DNA of 64,000 nt from CALJEL01 sp041082235 (GTDB lineage Bacteria; Nitrospirota; Thermodesulfovibrionia; Thermodesulfovibrionales; CALJEL01): positions 3,530-67,529 of the forward strand of contig JBDOIG010000059.1 in NCBI GenBank assembly GCA_041082235.1, in the 5' to 3' direction. Each line of letters begins with the position of its first letter. Position 1 is the first letter of the stretch. The notes under the pieces are model-generated. The model was given only the letters and a program-made list of their open reading frames with translations, was not told where the DNA came from and did not search any database. Shown here in pieces: positions 43,316 to 51,446 of the stretch. The translations under genes were made by a program, and so were the position numbers.

Positions 43316-44004
43316 ATAACATTGTAGAATTAATAAATATCACCAAATCCTACAGGCGTGGTTCAGAGATTATTTCGGTCCTCGGCGATATAAATCTCTC
43401 CATACCTGAGGGAGAATTTCTTGCCATAATGGGTCCATCAGGCTCTGGTAAGAGCACACTCTTGAATTTAATTGCTGGCATTGACAGACCAGACAGTGGT
43501 AAGGTAATTGTCTCAGGTATAGATATAACAACACTATCAGAGGATGAGCTTGCCAGGTGGAGGGCCTTTCATGTGGGCTTTATATTTCAGTTTTATAACC
43601 TTATCCCTGTGCTTACTGCCCTTGAGAATGTGGAGCTACCACTACTGCTTACAGGTCTCTCAAAAAGTGAGAGAAGAGAGCATACGATTACAGCATTGAG
43701 GATTGTTGGTCTTGAGCACAGGCTCAATCACCATCCATCTCAGCTTTCAGGTGGTGAACAGCAGAGGGTTGCTATTGCAAGGGCAATTGTTACTGATCCA
43801 TCAATAATAGTTGCTGATGAGCCAACAGGTGACCTTGATAAATACTCAGCAGAACAGGTTCTTGACCTGCTGGCAGGGCTTAATTCTCAGTTCAGTAAGA
43901 CCATTATTATGGTCACCCATGACCCAAGGGCAGCATCAAAGGCACGGACAATAAGGCATCTTGACAAAGGGGTTCTGAATGCTTCTCCTCAAACTCCTTC
44001 TTAA
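43312..44004 (+). CDS. ABC exporter ATP-binding protein (MacB/LolD type)
   Basis: ATPase of 230 residues. Walker A is GPSGSGKSTLL, the Q-loop is FIFQFYNLIPVLTALENVELP, the signature LSGGEQQRVAIARAIV and Walker B IIVADEPTGDLD, all of the LolD/MacB class. The start is GTG overlapping the adaptor stop. It pairs with two FtsX-like permeases downstream. Confidence 0.93.
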   Translation: MNNIVELINITKSYRRGSEIISVLGDINLSIPEGEFLAIMGPSGSGKSTLLNLIAGIDRPDSGKVIVSGIDITTLSEDELARWRAFHVGFIFQFYNLIPVLTALENVELPLLLTGLSKSERREHTITALRIVGLEHRLNHHPSQLSGGEQQRVAIARAIVTDPSIIVADEPTGDLDKYSAEQVLDLLAGLNSQFSKTIIMVTHDPRAASKARTIRHLDKGVLNASPQTPS

Positions 44005-45136
44005 AAATGCCTTCAGGCAGAGGTTGAGGTCAATCCTTACCATTATTGCAACAACTATTGCCATACTTGCCTTTGGATTTTTAAGGACCATTGTTGATGC
44101 CTGGTATTCAGGTGTTGAGGCATCCTCTCCAAAGAGGCTCGTCACAAGGAATGCTATATCCCTTACAACTCCCCTTCCCATATCTTATAAAGACAGAATC
44201 AAAAAAGTAAGAGGTGTCAGTCTTGTCTCCTATGGGAACTGGTTTGGTGGTATTTATATATCAGAGAAGAATTTCATCCCTAATTTTGCTGTTGATGCAG
44301 CCACATACCTGGAGCTTTATCCTGAATATGCGCTATCAGCAGAGGAGAAAAAGGCATTCCTTCAGGACAGAAAGGGCTGTGTTGCTGGAAGAAAGGTAGC
44401 AAGAGAATTTGGATGGAGGATTGGAGATACCATTGTCCTGAAGGGCACTATATTCCCTGGTGAATGGGAATTTACCCTGAGGGGTATCTACAGGGGACTG
44501 AGACCTTCTACTGATGAGACCCAGCTCTTTTTTCACTTTGACTATCTTAATGAGAGATTGAAGAAGATATATCCCCAGAGGGCAGACCATGCAGGATTTT
44601 TCCTTATTGGCATTGATGATCCAAGAAGGGCTGCTGAGATATCCCTTGAGATAGATAGCCTCTTTAAGAATTCCCTTGCAGAGACACTTACAGAGACAGA
44701 AAAGTCCTTCCAGCTTGGATTCGTTGCCATGACAGAGGCTATACTTATTACAATAAAACTTGTCTCCTATGTAATCATCGCCATTATCCTTGCAATAGTT
44801 GCAAACACCATGTCCATGAATGTGAGGGAAAGGCTTTCTGAATATGCTGTTATGAAGACAATGGGTTTTTCCTGGCCTCATATATCAATCCTTGTATTTG
44901 GAGAATCCCTTGTTATTACAACAACTGGTGCAATAATAGGCATGCTCCTTACATTTCCTGCTGCAAGGATATTTGTTGATGCAATGGGTACACTTATGCC
45001 TGTATTTAATATTACAGAAAAGACCCTGATTCTGGATTTTATTATCTCAATGGCTGTTGGTATTTCGGCAGGGCTATTGCCTGCCTGGAAGGCTATCAGG
45101 GTGCCTGTCCAGAGGGCCCTGACAAGAATAGGATGA
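43979..45136 (+). CDS. FtsX/MacB-like ABC permease 1
   Basis: A 385-residue membrane protein: N-terminal membrane segment (about 18-37), a large periplasmic MacB-type domain (about 45-260) and three C-terminal membrane segments in an FtsX domain (about 270-385), ending PAWKAIRVPVQRALTRIG. It overlaps the ATPase by 26 nt and the second permease by 4 nt. The exporter thus has two different permease chains, like LolCDE, rather than one MacB homodimer. Confidence 0.9.
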   Translation: MLLLKLLLKNAFRQRLRSILTIIATTIAILAFGFLRTIVDAWYSGVEASSPKRLVTRNAISLTTPLPISYKDRIKKVRGVSLVSYGNWFGGIYISEKNFIPNFAVDAATYLELYPEYALSAEEKKAFLQDRKGCVAGRKVAREFGWRIGDTIVLKGTIFPGEWEFTLRGIYRGLRPSTDETQLFFHFDYLNERLKKIYPQRADHAGFFLIGIDDPRRAAEISLEIDSLFKNSLAETLTETEKSFQLGFVAMTEAILITIKLVSYVIIAIILAIVANTMSMNVRERLSEYAVMKTMGFSWPHISILVFGESLVITTTGAIIGMLLTFPAARIFVDAMGTLMPVFNITEKTLILDFIISMAVGISAGLLPAWKAIRVPVQRALTRIG

Positions 45137-46296
45137 CACCACTTATTATCTATAACATCAGAAATATTAAGACCAGGAGGCTAACGAGCCTCCTTACAGG
45201 TCTTGGAATGGCCTTTGTGGTATTTGTATTTTCTTCTGTAATGATGATGGCAGAGGGTCTTGAAAAATCACTGGTAGATACAGGCTCCTATGATAATGTA
45301 ATTGTGATAAGAAGGGCATCTCAGGCAGAGGTTCAGAGCACGATCCAGAGGACAGAGGCATCTATTGTGGAGACACTTCCATGGATTGGAAAAGATACTG
45401 ATGGAAGAAATCTCTCCGAGAGGGAGCTTGTTGTGCTTATAAGCCTTCTTAAAAAGGATGGCAGTCCTTCAAATGTAGTTATAAGGGGCACAGGAGAAAG
45501 GTCTCTCTCCATTAGAAGACAGGTCAGGCTTATTGAAGGAAGGATGCCAAGACCCGGTTCAACAGAGATAGTGGTTGGCACTAGTATAAAAAAGGGATTT
45601 AAGAACCTTGAGCCCGGAAGCAGGCTGAGATTTGCCCTCAGGGAATGGACAGTTGTAGGGATAATTGATGCAGGCAATACTGCCTTCAGCTCAGAGATAT
45701 GGGCTCCTGTTGATAGTCTCATGCAGGCCTTCAAAAGACCTGTTTATTCTTCTGTAGTCTTTAAGCTCATGGTTCCTCAGGACTTTTCTTCTGTAAAGAA
45801 GGCAATAGAGACAGACCCAAGGCTCGGTCTTGAGGCAAAAAGGGAGATAGATTTCTATAAAGAGCAGTCAGAGGTAATGGCAAGGTTTCTGAGGATACTT
45901 GGTACATCCCTGTCTATTGTCTTTTCACTTGGTGCAATTATTGGAGCAATGATTACTATGTATGCACAGGTTGCAAACAGGATTCAGGAGATAGGCACGC
46001 TCCGTGTCCTTGGATTCCAGAGGAGGGAAATACTCATGAGCTTTCTTTTTGAATCAGTCATCTTAAGCCTTGCTGGTGGAATAACAGGACTGGTCTTTTC
46101 TTCCTTTCTTCAGTTTTATACGGTCTCCACATTAAACTGGCAGACCTTTTCTGAGCTTGCCTTCAGATTCAGATTAACACCGGGCATTGTTTTGAAGTCC
46201 ATTGTCTTTTCGCTTATAATGGGCGCTGTCGGAGGGATTCTCCCAGCATTGAGGGCATCAAGGCTCAATATAGTGAATGCCCTGAGGACAGGATGA
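45133..46296 (+). CDS. FtsX/MacB-like ABC permease 2
   Basis: A 387-residue paralogue of the preceding gene with the same layout: membrane segment at about 20-42, a periplasmic domain, and three C-terminal segments with AGGITGLVFSS and GILPALRASRLNIVNALRTG. It is the last gene of the operon. Substrate may be a lipid, lipoprotein or toxic compound; the PadR neighbour favours a drug-like inducer. Confidence 0.9.
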   Translation: MTPLIIYNIRNIKTRRLTSLLTGLGMAFVVFVFSSVMMMAEGLEKSLVDTGSYDNVIVIRRASQAEVQSTIQRTEASIVETLPWIGKDTDGRNLSERELVVLISLLKKDGSPSNVVIRGTGERSLSIRRQVRLIEGRMPRPGSTEIVVGTSIKKGFKNLEPGSRLRFALREWTVVGIIDAGNTAFSSEIWAPVDSLMQAFKRPVYSSVVFKLMVPQDFSSVKKAIETDPRLGLEAKREIDFYKEQSEVMARFLRILGTSLSIVFSLGAIIGAMITMYAQVANRIQEIGTLRVLGFQRREILMSFLFESVILSLAGGITGLVFSSFLQFYTVSTLNWQTFSELAFRFRLTPGIVLKSIVFSLIMGAVGGILPALRASRLNIVNALRTG

Positions 46297-46366
46297 AACC
46301 TCCATCTTGCAGGATTCTTCTACTTTTCAGGCCTCAGAGAATTGTATAAAGGATTTACAGTAATCG

Positions 46367-46375
46367 TGATAAAAT
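46367..46375 (+). promoter_or_regulatory. Candidate extended -10 promoter of the DUF4258 gene
   Basis: TGATAAAAT (TGn plus a 5/6 match) lies about 55 nt before the DUF4258 start. No -35 box is clear. Confidence 0.35.
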
Positions 46376-46430
46376 AGATTAGAGTCATTCATCAAGGTAA
46401 TACCGAGAACGGATGGGTTAAAGAAACTAA

Positions 46431-46688
46431 ATGACTATTAGATTTACAGATCATGCTATTCTGAAAATAGAGATTTTGAAAAAACATGGTGTAGAAGTTT
46501 CAATTAGCATGGTTGAAGATATAATAAAGAACCCAGACAAGATTGAGAGAGGCTATAAAAATAGGATGATCGCTCAGAAAAGGATAAGTGAAAATCATGT
46601 GCTAAGGGTTGTTTATGAAGAAGGTGAAGAACAAAGGCTTGTAATAACAATATATCCTGGAAGGAGGTCAAGGTATGAGAAAGATTAG
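46431..46688 (+). CDS. DUF4258-family small protein (toxin-like)
   Basis: An 85-residue protein with the DUF4258 pattern: FTDHAILKIEILKKHGV near the start, a central KNPDKIERGYKNR and a C-terminal HVLRVVYEEGEEQRLVITIYPGRRSRY. The fold is like RelE-type proteins, and DUF4258 is often found beside DUF2283 in possible toxin-antitoxin pairs. It overlaps the DUF2283 gene by 14 nt. Toxicity is not shown by sequence. Confidence 0.72.
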   Translation: MTIRFTDHAILKIEILKKHGVEVSISMVEDIIKNPDKIERGYKNRMIAQKRISENHVLRVVYEEGEEQRLVITIYPGRRSRYEKD

Positions 46689-46884
46689 ATACAGCAAAGA
46701 TGTAGATGCCCTTATTATTGAGCTTTCAGATAAGCCAATTGATCATGCTGAGGAAGAAGGTCAGATAATAATTCATTTCTCAAAAGACAATGAACCTGTG
46801 CTTATTGAAATATTTGATGCAAAAGACTTCCTCTTAAACTCATTTACAAGTCTCTTCAAGGAGAAAGAAGCTGTTTTGCAATAA
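46675..46884 (+). CDS. DUF2283-family small protein (antitoxin-like)
   Basis: A 69-residue acidic protein with the DUF2283 pattern IRYSKDVDALIIELSD...IIHFSKDNEPVLIEIFDAKDFL. GGAGGT lies 6 nt before the ATG, inside the DUF4258 gene. The tight overlap supports a two-gene module with the DUF4258 protein. Confidence 0.72.
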   Translation: MRKIRYSKDVDALIIELSDKPIDHAEEEGQIIIHFSKDNEPVLIEIFDAKDFLLNSFTSLFKEKEAVLQ

Positions 46885-46912
46885 TTTCTTATGAGCAGGG
46901 TCATTTTAAAAG

Positions 46913-46942
46913 TTGACATACCCTTCTCTTTACCTGTAAGAT
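46913..46942 (+). promoter_or_regulatory. Promoter of the thi operon
   Basis: A perfect TTGACA (46913-46918), an 18-nt spacer and TAAGAT (46937-46942) place the transcript start near 46949, right at the 5' edge of the TPP riboswitch. Confidence 0.7.
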
Positions 46943-46950
46943 AAGATTAA

Positions 46951-47035
46951 CCCTTGGGGAGGTCGAAAGGCCTGAGACCCTCTTGATGAGGGAACCCATT
47001 GAACCTGATCCGGGTAATGCCGGCGTAGGGAAGGG
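46951..47035 (+). promoter_or_regulatory. TPP riboswitch (THI element)
   Basis: All hallmark parts are visible: closing stem CCCTT (46951-46955) with AAGGG (47031-47035), the CTGAGA box at 46972-46977, an extra stem ACCCTCTTGATGAGGGA, and the ACCTGATCCGGGTAATGCCG and CGTAGGGA boxes. It binds thiamine diphosphate. The terminator that follows shows control by premature termination when TPP is plentiful. Confidence 0.97.
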
Positions 47036-47050
47036 CGGGAAAGAATTTTT

Positions 47051-47087
47051 AAGCCTGCTTCCTCAAGGGAAGCAGGCTTTTTGTTTT
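47051..47087 (+). terminator. Riboswitch-controlled terminator before thiS
   Basis: AAGCCTGCTTCC (47051-47062), a 5-nt loop and GGAAGCAGGCTT (47068-47079) form a perfect 12-bp stem followed by TTTGTTTT. The T-run ends immediately before the thiS ATG at 47088. Confidence 0.93.
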
Positions 47088-47288
47088 ATGAAGATCAGAC
47101 TCAATGGTCAGGACTACAATATTGAAGAAGAGCTCTCTGTAGAGGAGCTTTTAAGAAGGCTTTCTATTCTGCCTGAGAGGGTTGCTGTTGAGGTGAACCT
47201 CCAGGTGATAAGGAAGGCTGATTTTAAATGCTTTAAGATTAAAGATGGTGATGTTGTGGAGATAGTAAATTTTGTAGGAGGTGGATAG
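47088..47288 (+). CDS. thiS: Sulfur carrier protein ThiS
   Basis: A 66-residue ubiquitin-like carrier that delivers sulfur for the thiazole ring. It ends in the essential Gly-Gly (VNFVGGG, with one extra glycine). The frame is open upstream to 46983 through the riboswitch, which cannot be coding; ATG 47088 directly after the terminator gives the normal length. It has no separate Shine-Dalgarno site. It abuts thiG. Confidence 0.93.
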   Translation: MKIRLNGQDYNIEEELSVEELLRRLSILPERVAVEVNLQVIRKADFKCFKIKDGDVVEIVNFVGGG

Positions 47289-48062
47289 ATGGATGATAGA
47301 CTCATTATCCGTGGTATAGAGTTTAAGTCAAGGCTCTGGGTTGGTACCGGTAAGTACAAGGATTTTGAGGAGACAAAAAGGGCAGTGGAGGCCTCTGGTA
47401 CTGATGTGGTTACTGTTGCTGTAAGGAGGGTAAATATCTTTGACAGAAAGAGTGAAAATCTCCTTGATTACATTGACCCTAAAAAATACAAGATCCTTCC
47501 AAATACTGCTGGCTGCTATACTGTTGAGGATGCCCTGAGATATGCAAGGCTTGCAAGGGAGGCAGGGATATCCGATATGGTGAAGCTTGAGGTTATTGGT
47601 GATGAGAGGACACTTTTTCCGGATGTCTGCGGGCTTATAAAGGCAACTGAGATACTTGCTAAGGAGGGTTTTATTGTATTTCCCTATACGAATGATGATC
47701 CCATAACAGCAAAGAGGCTTGAGGATGCTGGAGCAGCAGCAGTGATGCCCCTTGGTGCACCCATTGGCTCAGGCCTCGGGATAAGGAATCCCTATAACAT
47801 AAAGATAATCCTTGAGACAGTGAAGGTTCCTGTTATAGTGGATGCAGGTGTTGGAACAGCCTCTGATGCTGCAATTGCAATGGAGCTGGGTTGTGATGCT
47901 GTGCTTATTAATACCGGGATTGCAGGTGCAAAGGATCCTGTAAAGATGGCAGAGGCAATGAAACATGCGGTCATTGCAGGAAGGCTTGCCTATCTTGCAG
48001 GAAGGATCCCGAAGAAACTCTATGCTACTGCAAGCAGTCCTTTTGAAGGCATGCTTATATAA
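47289..48062 (+). CDS. thiG: Thiazole synthase ThiG
   Basis: Forms the thiazole phosphate of thiamine from DXP, ThiS-thiocarboxylate and dehydroglycine. The 257-residue barrel has SRLWVGTGKYKDFEETKRAVEASG, DMVKLEVIGDERTLFPD with the catalytic lysine region, and VDAGVGTASDAAIAMELGCDAVLINTGIAGA. It starts right after thiS. ThiH or ThiO, the source of dehydroglycine, is not in the window. Confidence 0.96.
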   Translation: MDDRLIIRGIEFKSRLWVGTGKYKDFEETKRAVEASGTDVVTVAVRRVNIFDRKSENLLDYIDPKKYKILPNTAGCYTVEDALRYARLAREAGISDMVKLEVIGDERTLFPDVCGLIKATEILAKEGFIVFPYTNDDPITAKRLEDAGAAAVMPLGAPIGSGLGIRNPYNIKIILETVKVPVIVDAGVGTASDAAIAMELGCDAVLINTGIAGAKDPVKMAEAMKHAVIAGRLAYLAGRIPKKLYATASSPFEGMLI

Positions 48063-48071
48063 GGAACCAAG

Positions 48072-48704
48072 ATGGACGGGCAGATTGATTTCAGGCTCTA
48101 CTTGATAACTGATAGAAGACTTACCTCTGATATTAAGTGGACCATTGAGGAGACATTGAAGGCTGGTGTGAGGGCGGTCCAGATAAGGGAGAAGGATATG
48201 ACAGCAAAGGAGCTGATTATCTTATCCAGGGATTTGCAGGAGATAACAAGGAGGTACAGGGCAAAACTCTTTATTAATGACAGGGCAGATATAGCTCTTG
48301 CGCTTAACCTTGATGGAGTCCACCTTGGTTCAGGAGGCCTGCCTCCAGATGTGGTGGAGAGGATATCTGGTGGAAGGCTTCTCATAGGAGCCTCAACCCA
48401 CAGCCTTGATGAGGCAGTTGAGGCAGAATCCCGTGGAGCAGATTTCATAACCTTCGGTCCTGTTTATGAGACTCCTTCAAAGCTTAGATATGGCAAACCA
48501 GTGGGGATAAAGGCATTAAAAGAGGTTACAAAGAGAATAAGGATACCTGTCTTTGCCATAGGTGGAATTAATAAAAAGAATGTTTCTGAGGTTATGGATG
48601 CTGGTGCCTATGGAGTGGCACTTATCTCAGCCATCATGGCATCAGAGAAACCTGGTTTTGCTGCCAGGGAATTGATTGAGGAGATTGAAAGGAGAATATC
48701 ATGA
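48072..48704 (+). CDS. thiE: Thiamine-phosphate synthase ThiE
   Basis: Couples HMP-diphosphate and thiazole phosphate. The 210 residues have the barrel motifs VRAVQIREKDMTAKEL, FINDRADIALALNLDGVHLG, ISTHS-type GASTHSLDEA and FAIGGINKKNVSEVMDAGAYGVALISAI. It lies 9 nt after thiG and overlaps thiC by 4 nt. Confidence 0.96.
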   Translation: MDGQIDFRLYLITDRRLTSDIKWTIEETLKAGVRAVQIREKDMTAKELIILSRDLQEITRRYRAKLFINDRADIALALNLDGVHLGSGGLPPDVVERISGGRLLIGASTHSLDEAVEAESRGADFITFGPVYETPSKLRYGKPVGIKALKEVTKRIRIPVFAIGGINKKNVSEVMDAGAYGVALISAIMASEKPGFAARELIEEIERRIS

Positions 48705-49981
48705 CAAGGATAGAGCTTGCAAAAAAAGGGATTATCACTGATGAATTTAAAGAGGCTGCTCAGATGGAAGGCGTTACACCTGAATATATAGCAAAAGGAA
48801 TTACTGAAGGCACAATTGTTATTACCAGAAACATAAATCATCCAATAAGACCCCTTGCCATAGGAAAGGGCTTAAGGACAAAGGTCAATGCGAACATCGG
48901 TACATCAAAAGACAGGGTGGATATTCATGATGAGATTGAAAAGCTCCATGTAATTGTGAAATATGGTGCTGATGCAGTGATGGACCTTTCAACAGGAGGA
49001 CCCATAAAGGAGCTGAGAAGGGCACTCATAAAGGAATCACCCATTGCCATAGGGACTGTCCCTGTTTATGAGGCAGCAGTAAGGGCAGTGGAGCTTTACG
49101 GAAGTATAAAGGCTATGACAGAGGATATGCTCTTTGATGTCATTGAGGAACACCTGAGGGATGGGGTTGACTTTATAACTGTCCATGCAGGTCTTACCAT
49201 GAAGGCAATAGACAGGCTCAGAAATGACAGAAGGATACTTGATGTGGTGAGCCGTGGAGGCTCACTTCTTCTTGAATGGATGATATACAACGAGAGGGAG
49301 AATCCCCTTTATGAGCATTTTGACAGGCTCCTTGAGATAGCAAAGAGATATGATGTGACACTCAGCCTTGGAGATGCCTTAAGACCTGGATGTCTTGAGG
49401 ATGCTACTGACAGGTCCCAGATAGAAGAGCTTGTCACAATAGGTGAATTAAGGGACAGGGCCCTTAGAGAAGGTGTTCAGGTACTAATAGAGGGGCCAGG
49501 ACATGTGCCATTGAATCAGGTGGAGCTGAATATAAAGATACAGAAGGAGCTCTGCAAAGGAGCACCATTTTATGTCCTTGGACCTCTTGTTACAGACATT
49601 GCCATGGGATATGACCATATAGCTGCTGCAATTGGTGGAGCAGTGGCTGCAATGGCTGGAGCAGATTTCCTTTGTTATGTCACACCATCAGAGCATATCA
49701 GGCTTCCAAGCATTGAGGACGTGAAAGAGGGAGTAATTGCCTCAAGGATTGCTGCCCATGCAGCAGATGTTGCAAAGGGCATACCCTCAGCAATTGAGAA
49801 GGATAGGCTCATGGCCCGCTACAGAAAGGAGCTTAACTGGGAAGGCCAGATAAACTTAAGTCTTGATCCTGAAAAGGTCAGGAGGCTGAGGCAGGAGGTA
49901 CCTCCTTCAGAGGATGATGTCTGTAGCATGTGCGGTGAATTCTGCGCTATAAGGACAGTGAAGAGGGCACTTGGTGGATGA
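48701..49981 (+). CDS. thiC: Phosphomethylpyrimidine synthase ThiC
   Basis: Radical SAM enzyme that turns AIR into HMP-phosphate. The 426-residue short form, without the N-terminal domain of E. coli ThiC, is typical of anaerobes. The cluster cysteines are at the end in CSMCGEFCAIR. Other signatures are MDLSTGG, GVDFITVHAGL, SLGDALRPGCLEDATDRSQ and EGPGHVPLNQ. It is the last thi gene and overlaps the Clp1-like gene by about 8 nt. Confidence 0.96.
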   Translation: MTRIELAKKGIITDEFKEAAQMEGVTPEYIAKGITEGTIVITRNINHPIRPLAIGKGLRTKVNANIGTSKDRVDIHDEIEKLHVIVKYGADAVMDLSTGGPIKELRRALIKESPIAIGTVPVYEAAVRAVELYGSIKAMTEDMLFDVIEEHLRDGVDFITVHAGLTMKAIDRLRNDRRILDVVSRGGSLLLEWMIYNERENPLYEHFDRLLEIAKRYDVTLSLGDALRPGCLEDATDRSQIEELVTIGELRDRALREGVQVLIEGPGHVPLNQVELNIKIQKELCKGAPFYVLGPLVTDIAMGYDHIAAAIGGAVAAMAGADFLCYVTPSEHIRLPSIEDVKEGVIASRIAAHAADVAKGIPSAIEKDRLMARYRKELNWEGQINLSLDPEKVRRLRQEVPPSEDDVCSMCGEFCAIRTVKRALGG

Positions 49982-50867
49982 GAGAGGATTTATTATATCT
50001 GATGAATTATGGAGGCTTATTGAGACTCCTGAAAACAGGCTTATCCTTGTCATAGGTGCATCTGATACTGGAAAGACCACCTTTATTGAGCTCATTGCGA
50101 GTACACTGTCTTACAAATTCAGCCTTGCTATAGTTGACCTTGATATGGGACAGTCCCATATAGGACCTCCTACCACAATAGGATGGGCAAGGGTACCAGA
50201 AGATTTCAGGGGCCTTAATTCTTTAAAAGAAGAAGAGCTTTATTTCACTGGTACTGTGACACCAGCAGGAAGCCTTCTTCCAGCAATAACAGGTGCAAGG
50301 CTCATGGTTGACAGGGCAATTAGTGCCTCAGATAAGGTGATAGTTGATACCACTGGTCTTGTCTCTGAACCAGCAGGAAGGGTTCTTAAACATTTTAAGA
50401 TAGAGATACTCAAGCCAGATTTAATTATATGTCTTGAGAGGGCTGATGAGCTCAGTCATATTAGAGAGCCATACAGGCACCAGGACCTGAGGTTTTATAC
50501 ATTAAGACCTGCCTCTAGTGTTAGACAGAAATCACCTCCTGAAAGAGCTGAATACAGATACAGAAGTATGGAGACATATCTTGAAGGTTCAGATATCAGA
50601 GAGTTCAGGCTCTCAGACCTCGGCATATTCTTTACAAGGGAAAGGACAAACATTGATAATTTAAGTTTAAAAAACAGGATAGTTTCCCTGAGGAATTCCT
50701 TTAACAGGGATATTGCCATTGGAGTTATTGAGGCTGTTAAACCAAGAGAAGGAAAGATTTATATAAGGACACATGAGCTACCTGAGAGGCCTGTAACAAT
50801 TGTTATTGGAAAGGCAGAGATGGACAGAAAGGAAAGGACATTGAGGAATGTCAGCCCTTTAACCTGA
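49974..50867 (+). CDS. Clp1/Grc3-like polynucleotide 5'-hydroxyl kinase
   Basis: P-loop kinase likely to phosphorylate 5'-OH ends of RNA or DNA. The P-loop is VIGASDTGKTT (near residue 30), with IVDLDMGQSHIGPPTTIGWA just after it, the Clp1/Grc3 lid and base-binding region, and VDTTGLVSEPAGRVLK. The protein has about 297 residues. GTG 49974 is favoured over TTG 49971; an ATG at 49978 is out of frame. It is coupled to thiC, an odd context. The 3' end overlaps the HD-domain gene by 17 nt. Confidence 0.82.
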   Translation: MDERGFIISDELWRLIETPENRLILVIGASDTGKTTFIELIASTLSYKFSLAIVDLDMGQSHIGPPTTIGWARVPEDFRGLNSLKEEELYFTGTVTPAGSLLPAITGARLMVDRAISASDKVIVDTTGLVSEPAGRVLKHFKIEILKPDLIICLERADELSHIREPYRHQDLRFYTLRPASSVRQKSPPERAEYRYRSMETYLEGSDIREFRLSDLGIFFTRERTNIDNLSLKNRIVSLRNSFNRDIAIGVIEAVKPREGKIYIRTHELPERPVTIVIGKAEMDRKERTLRNVSPLT

Positions 50868-51405
50868 GCTCCTCAAGGAGCTGTTCAAAAAACCTGAGTT
50901 TGTCTTCTCCATATCCTGCTATCTCTTCAAGCACTACCTTTAAAGGCTTTTCTTCAGTATGGGTCTTTCTGTTTTTTGAAAAAAACTTATCAGCAACGCA
51001 GATGATCTTTTCTTCAAGGCTTTCTGGAACCATATCCCTTAAAGGAAGGGGAAGGGATTTTTTCTTTATGTCCTCTATTGTTATTCCAGCACCAATATGC
51101 CTTTCTGCTACAAGGCTATGACGGAGAAGGCCCTCTTCTTCAAGCAACTGCCTGCCGAGATATCCATGGCAGATATAGGGTTCTCTGCCATAGCAGCCAA
51201 GCAGAGGAGAATTGGTATGAATAATACCTATATCATGGAGGATTGATGCCTCTATTATGAAATCAATGTCTGGATTTCTGTCTTTGAGTCCTGAGGCTAT
51301 CTCAAGGGCCTTTCTCTTTACAGCCGCTCCATGCTCCACAAGGAGCCTGAAGGCAAGGGAATCAGGCTTATAGTATTTTTTAATGATCTTTATTGGATCA
51401 GTCAT
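50851..51405 (-). CDS. HD-domain phosphohydrolase
   Basis: A 184-residue protein with an HD metal site: His near residue 25 (LLVEHGAAV), His-Asp in SILHDIGIIHTN, and later His in CHGYLGRQL and SLVAERHIGAG. Such proteins cleave phosphate esters of nucleotides; the family often includes uncharacterised predicted HD hydrolases. The substrate is unknown. It converges on the Clp1-like gene with a 17-nt overlap. Confidence 0.82.
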   Translation of the reverse strand: MTDPIKIIKKYYKPDSLAFRLLVEHGAAVKRKALEIASGLKDRNPDIDFIIEASILHDIGIIHTNSPLLGCYGREPYICHGYLGRQLLEEEGLLRHSLVAERHIGAGITIEDIKKKSLPLPLRDMVPESLEEKIICVADKFFSKNRKTHTEEKPLKVVLEEIAGYGEDKLRFFEQLLEELRLKG

Positions 51406-51446
51406 GGTATCTTATAATAACCTAAAATTCAGGAAGGAGGTGTTAT

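Noticed and set aside
44336..44881. 181-codon minus-strand frame inside the first FtsX-like permease
   Set aside because: Antisense to a conserved permease; low-complexity composition mirrors the coding strand.
46983..47087. Upstream extension of the thiS frame
   Set aside because: This stretch is the TPP riboswitch and its terminator, so it is not coding even though the frame is open.
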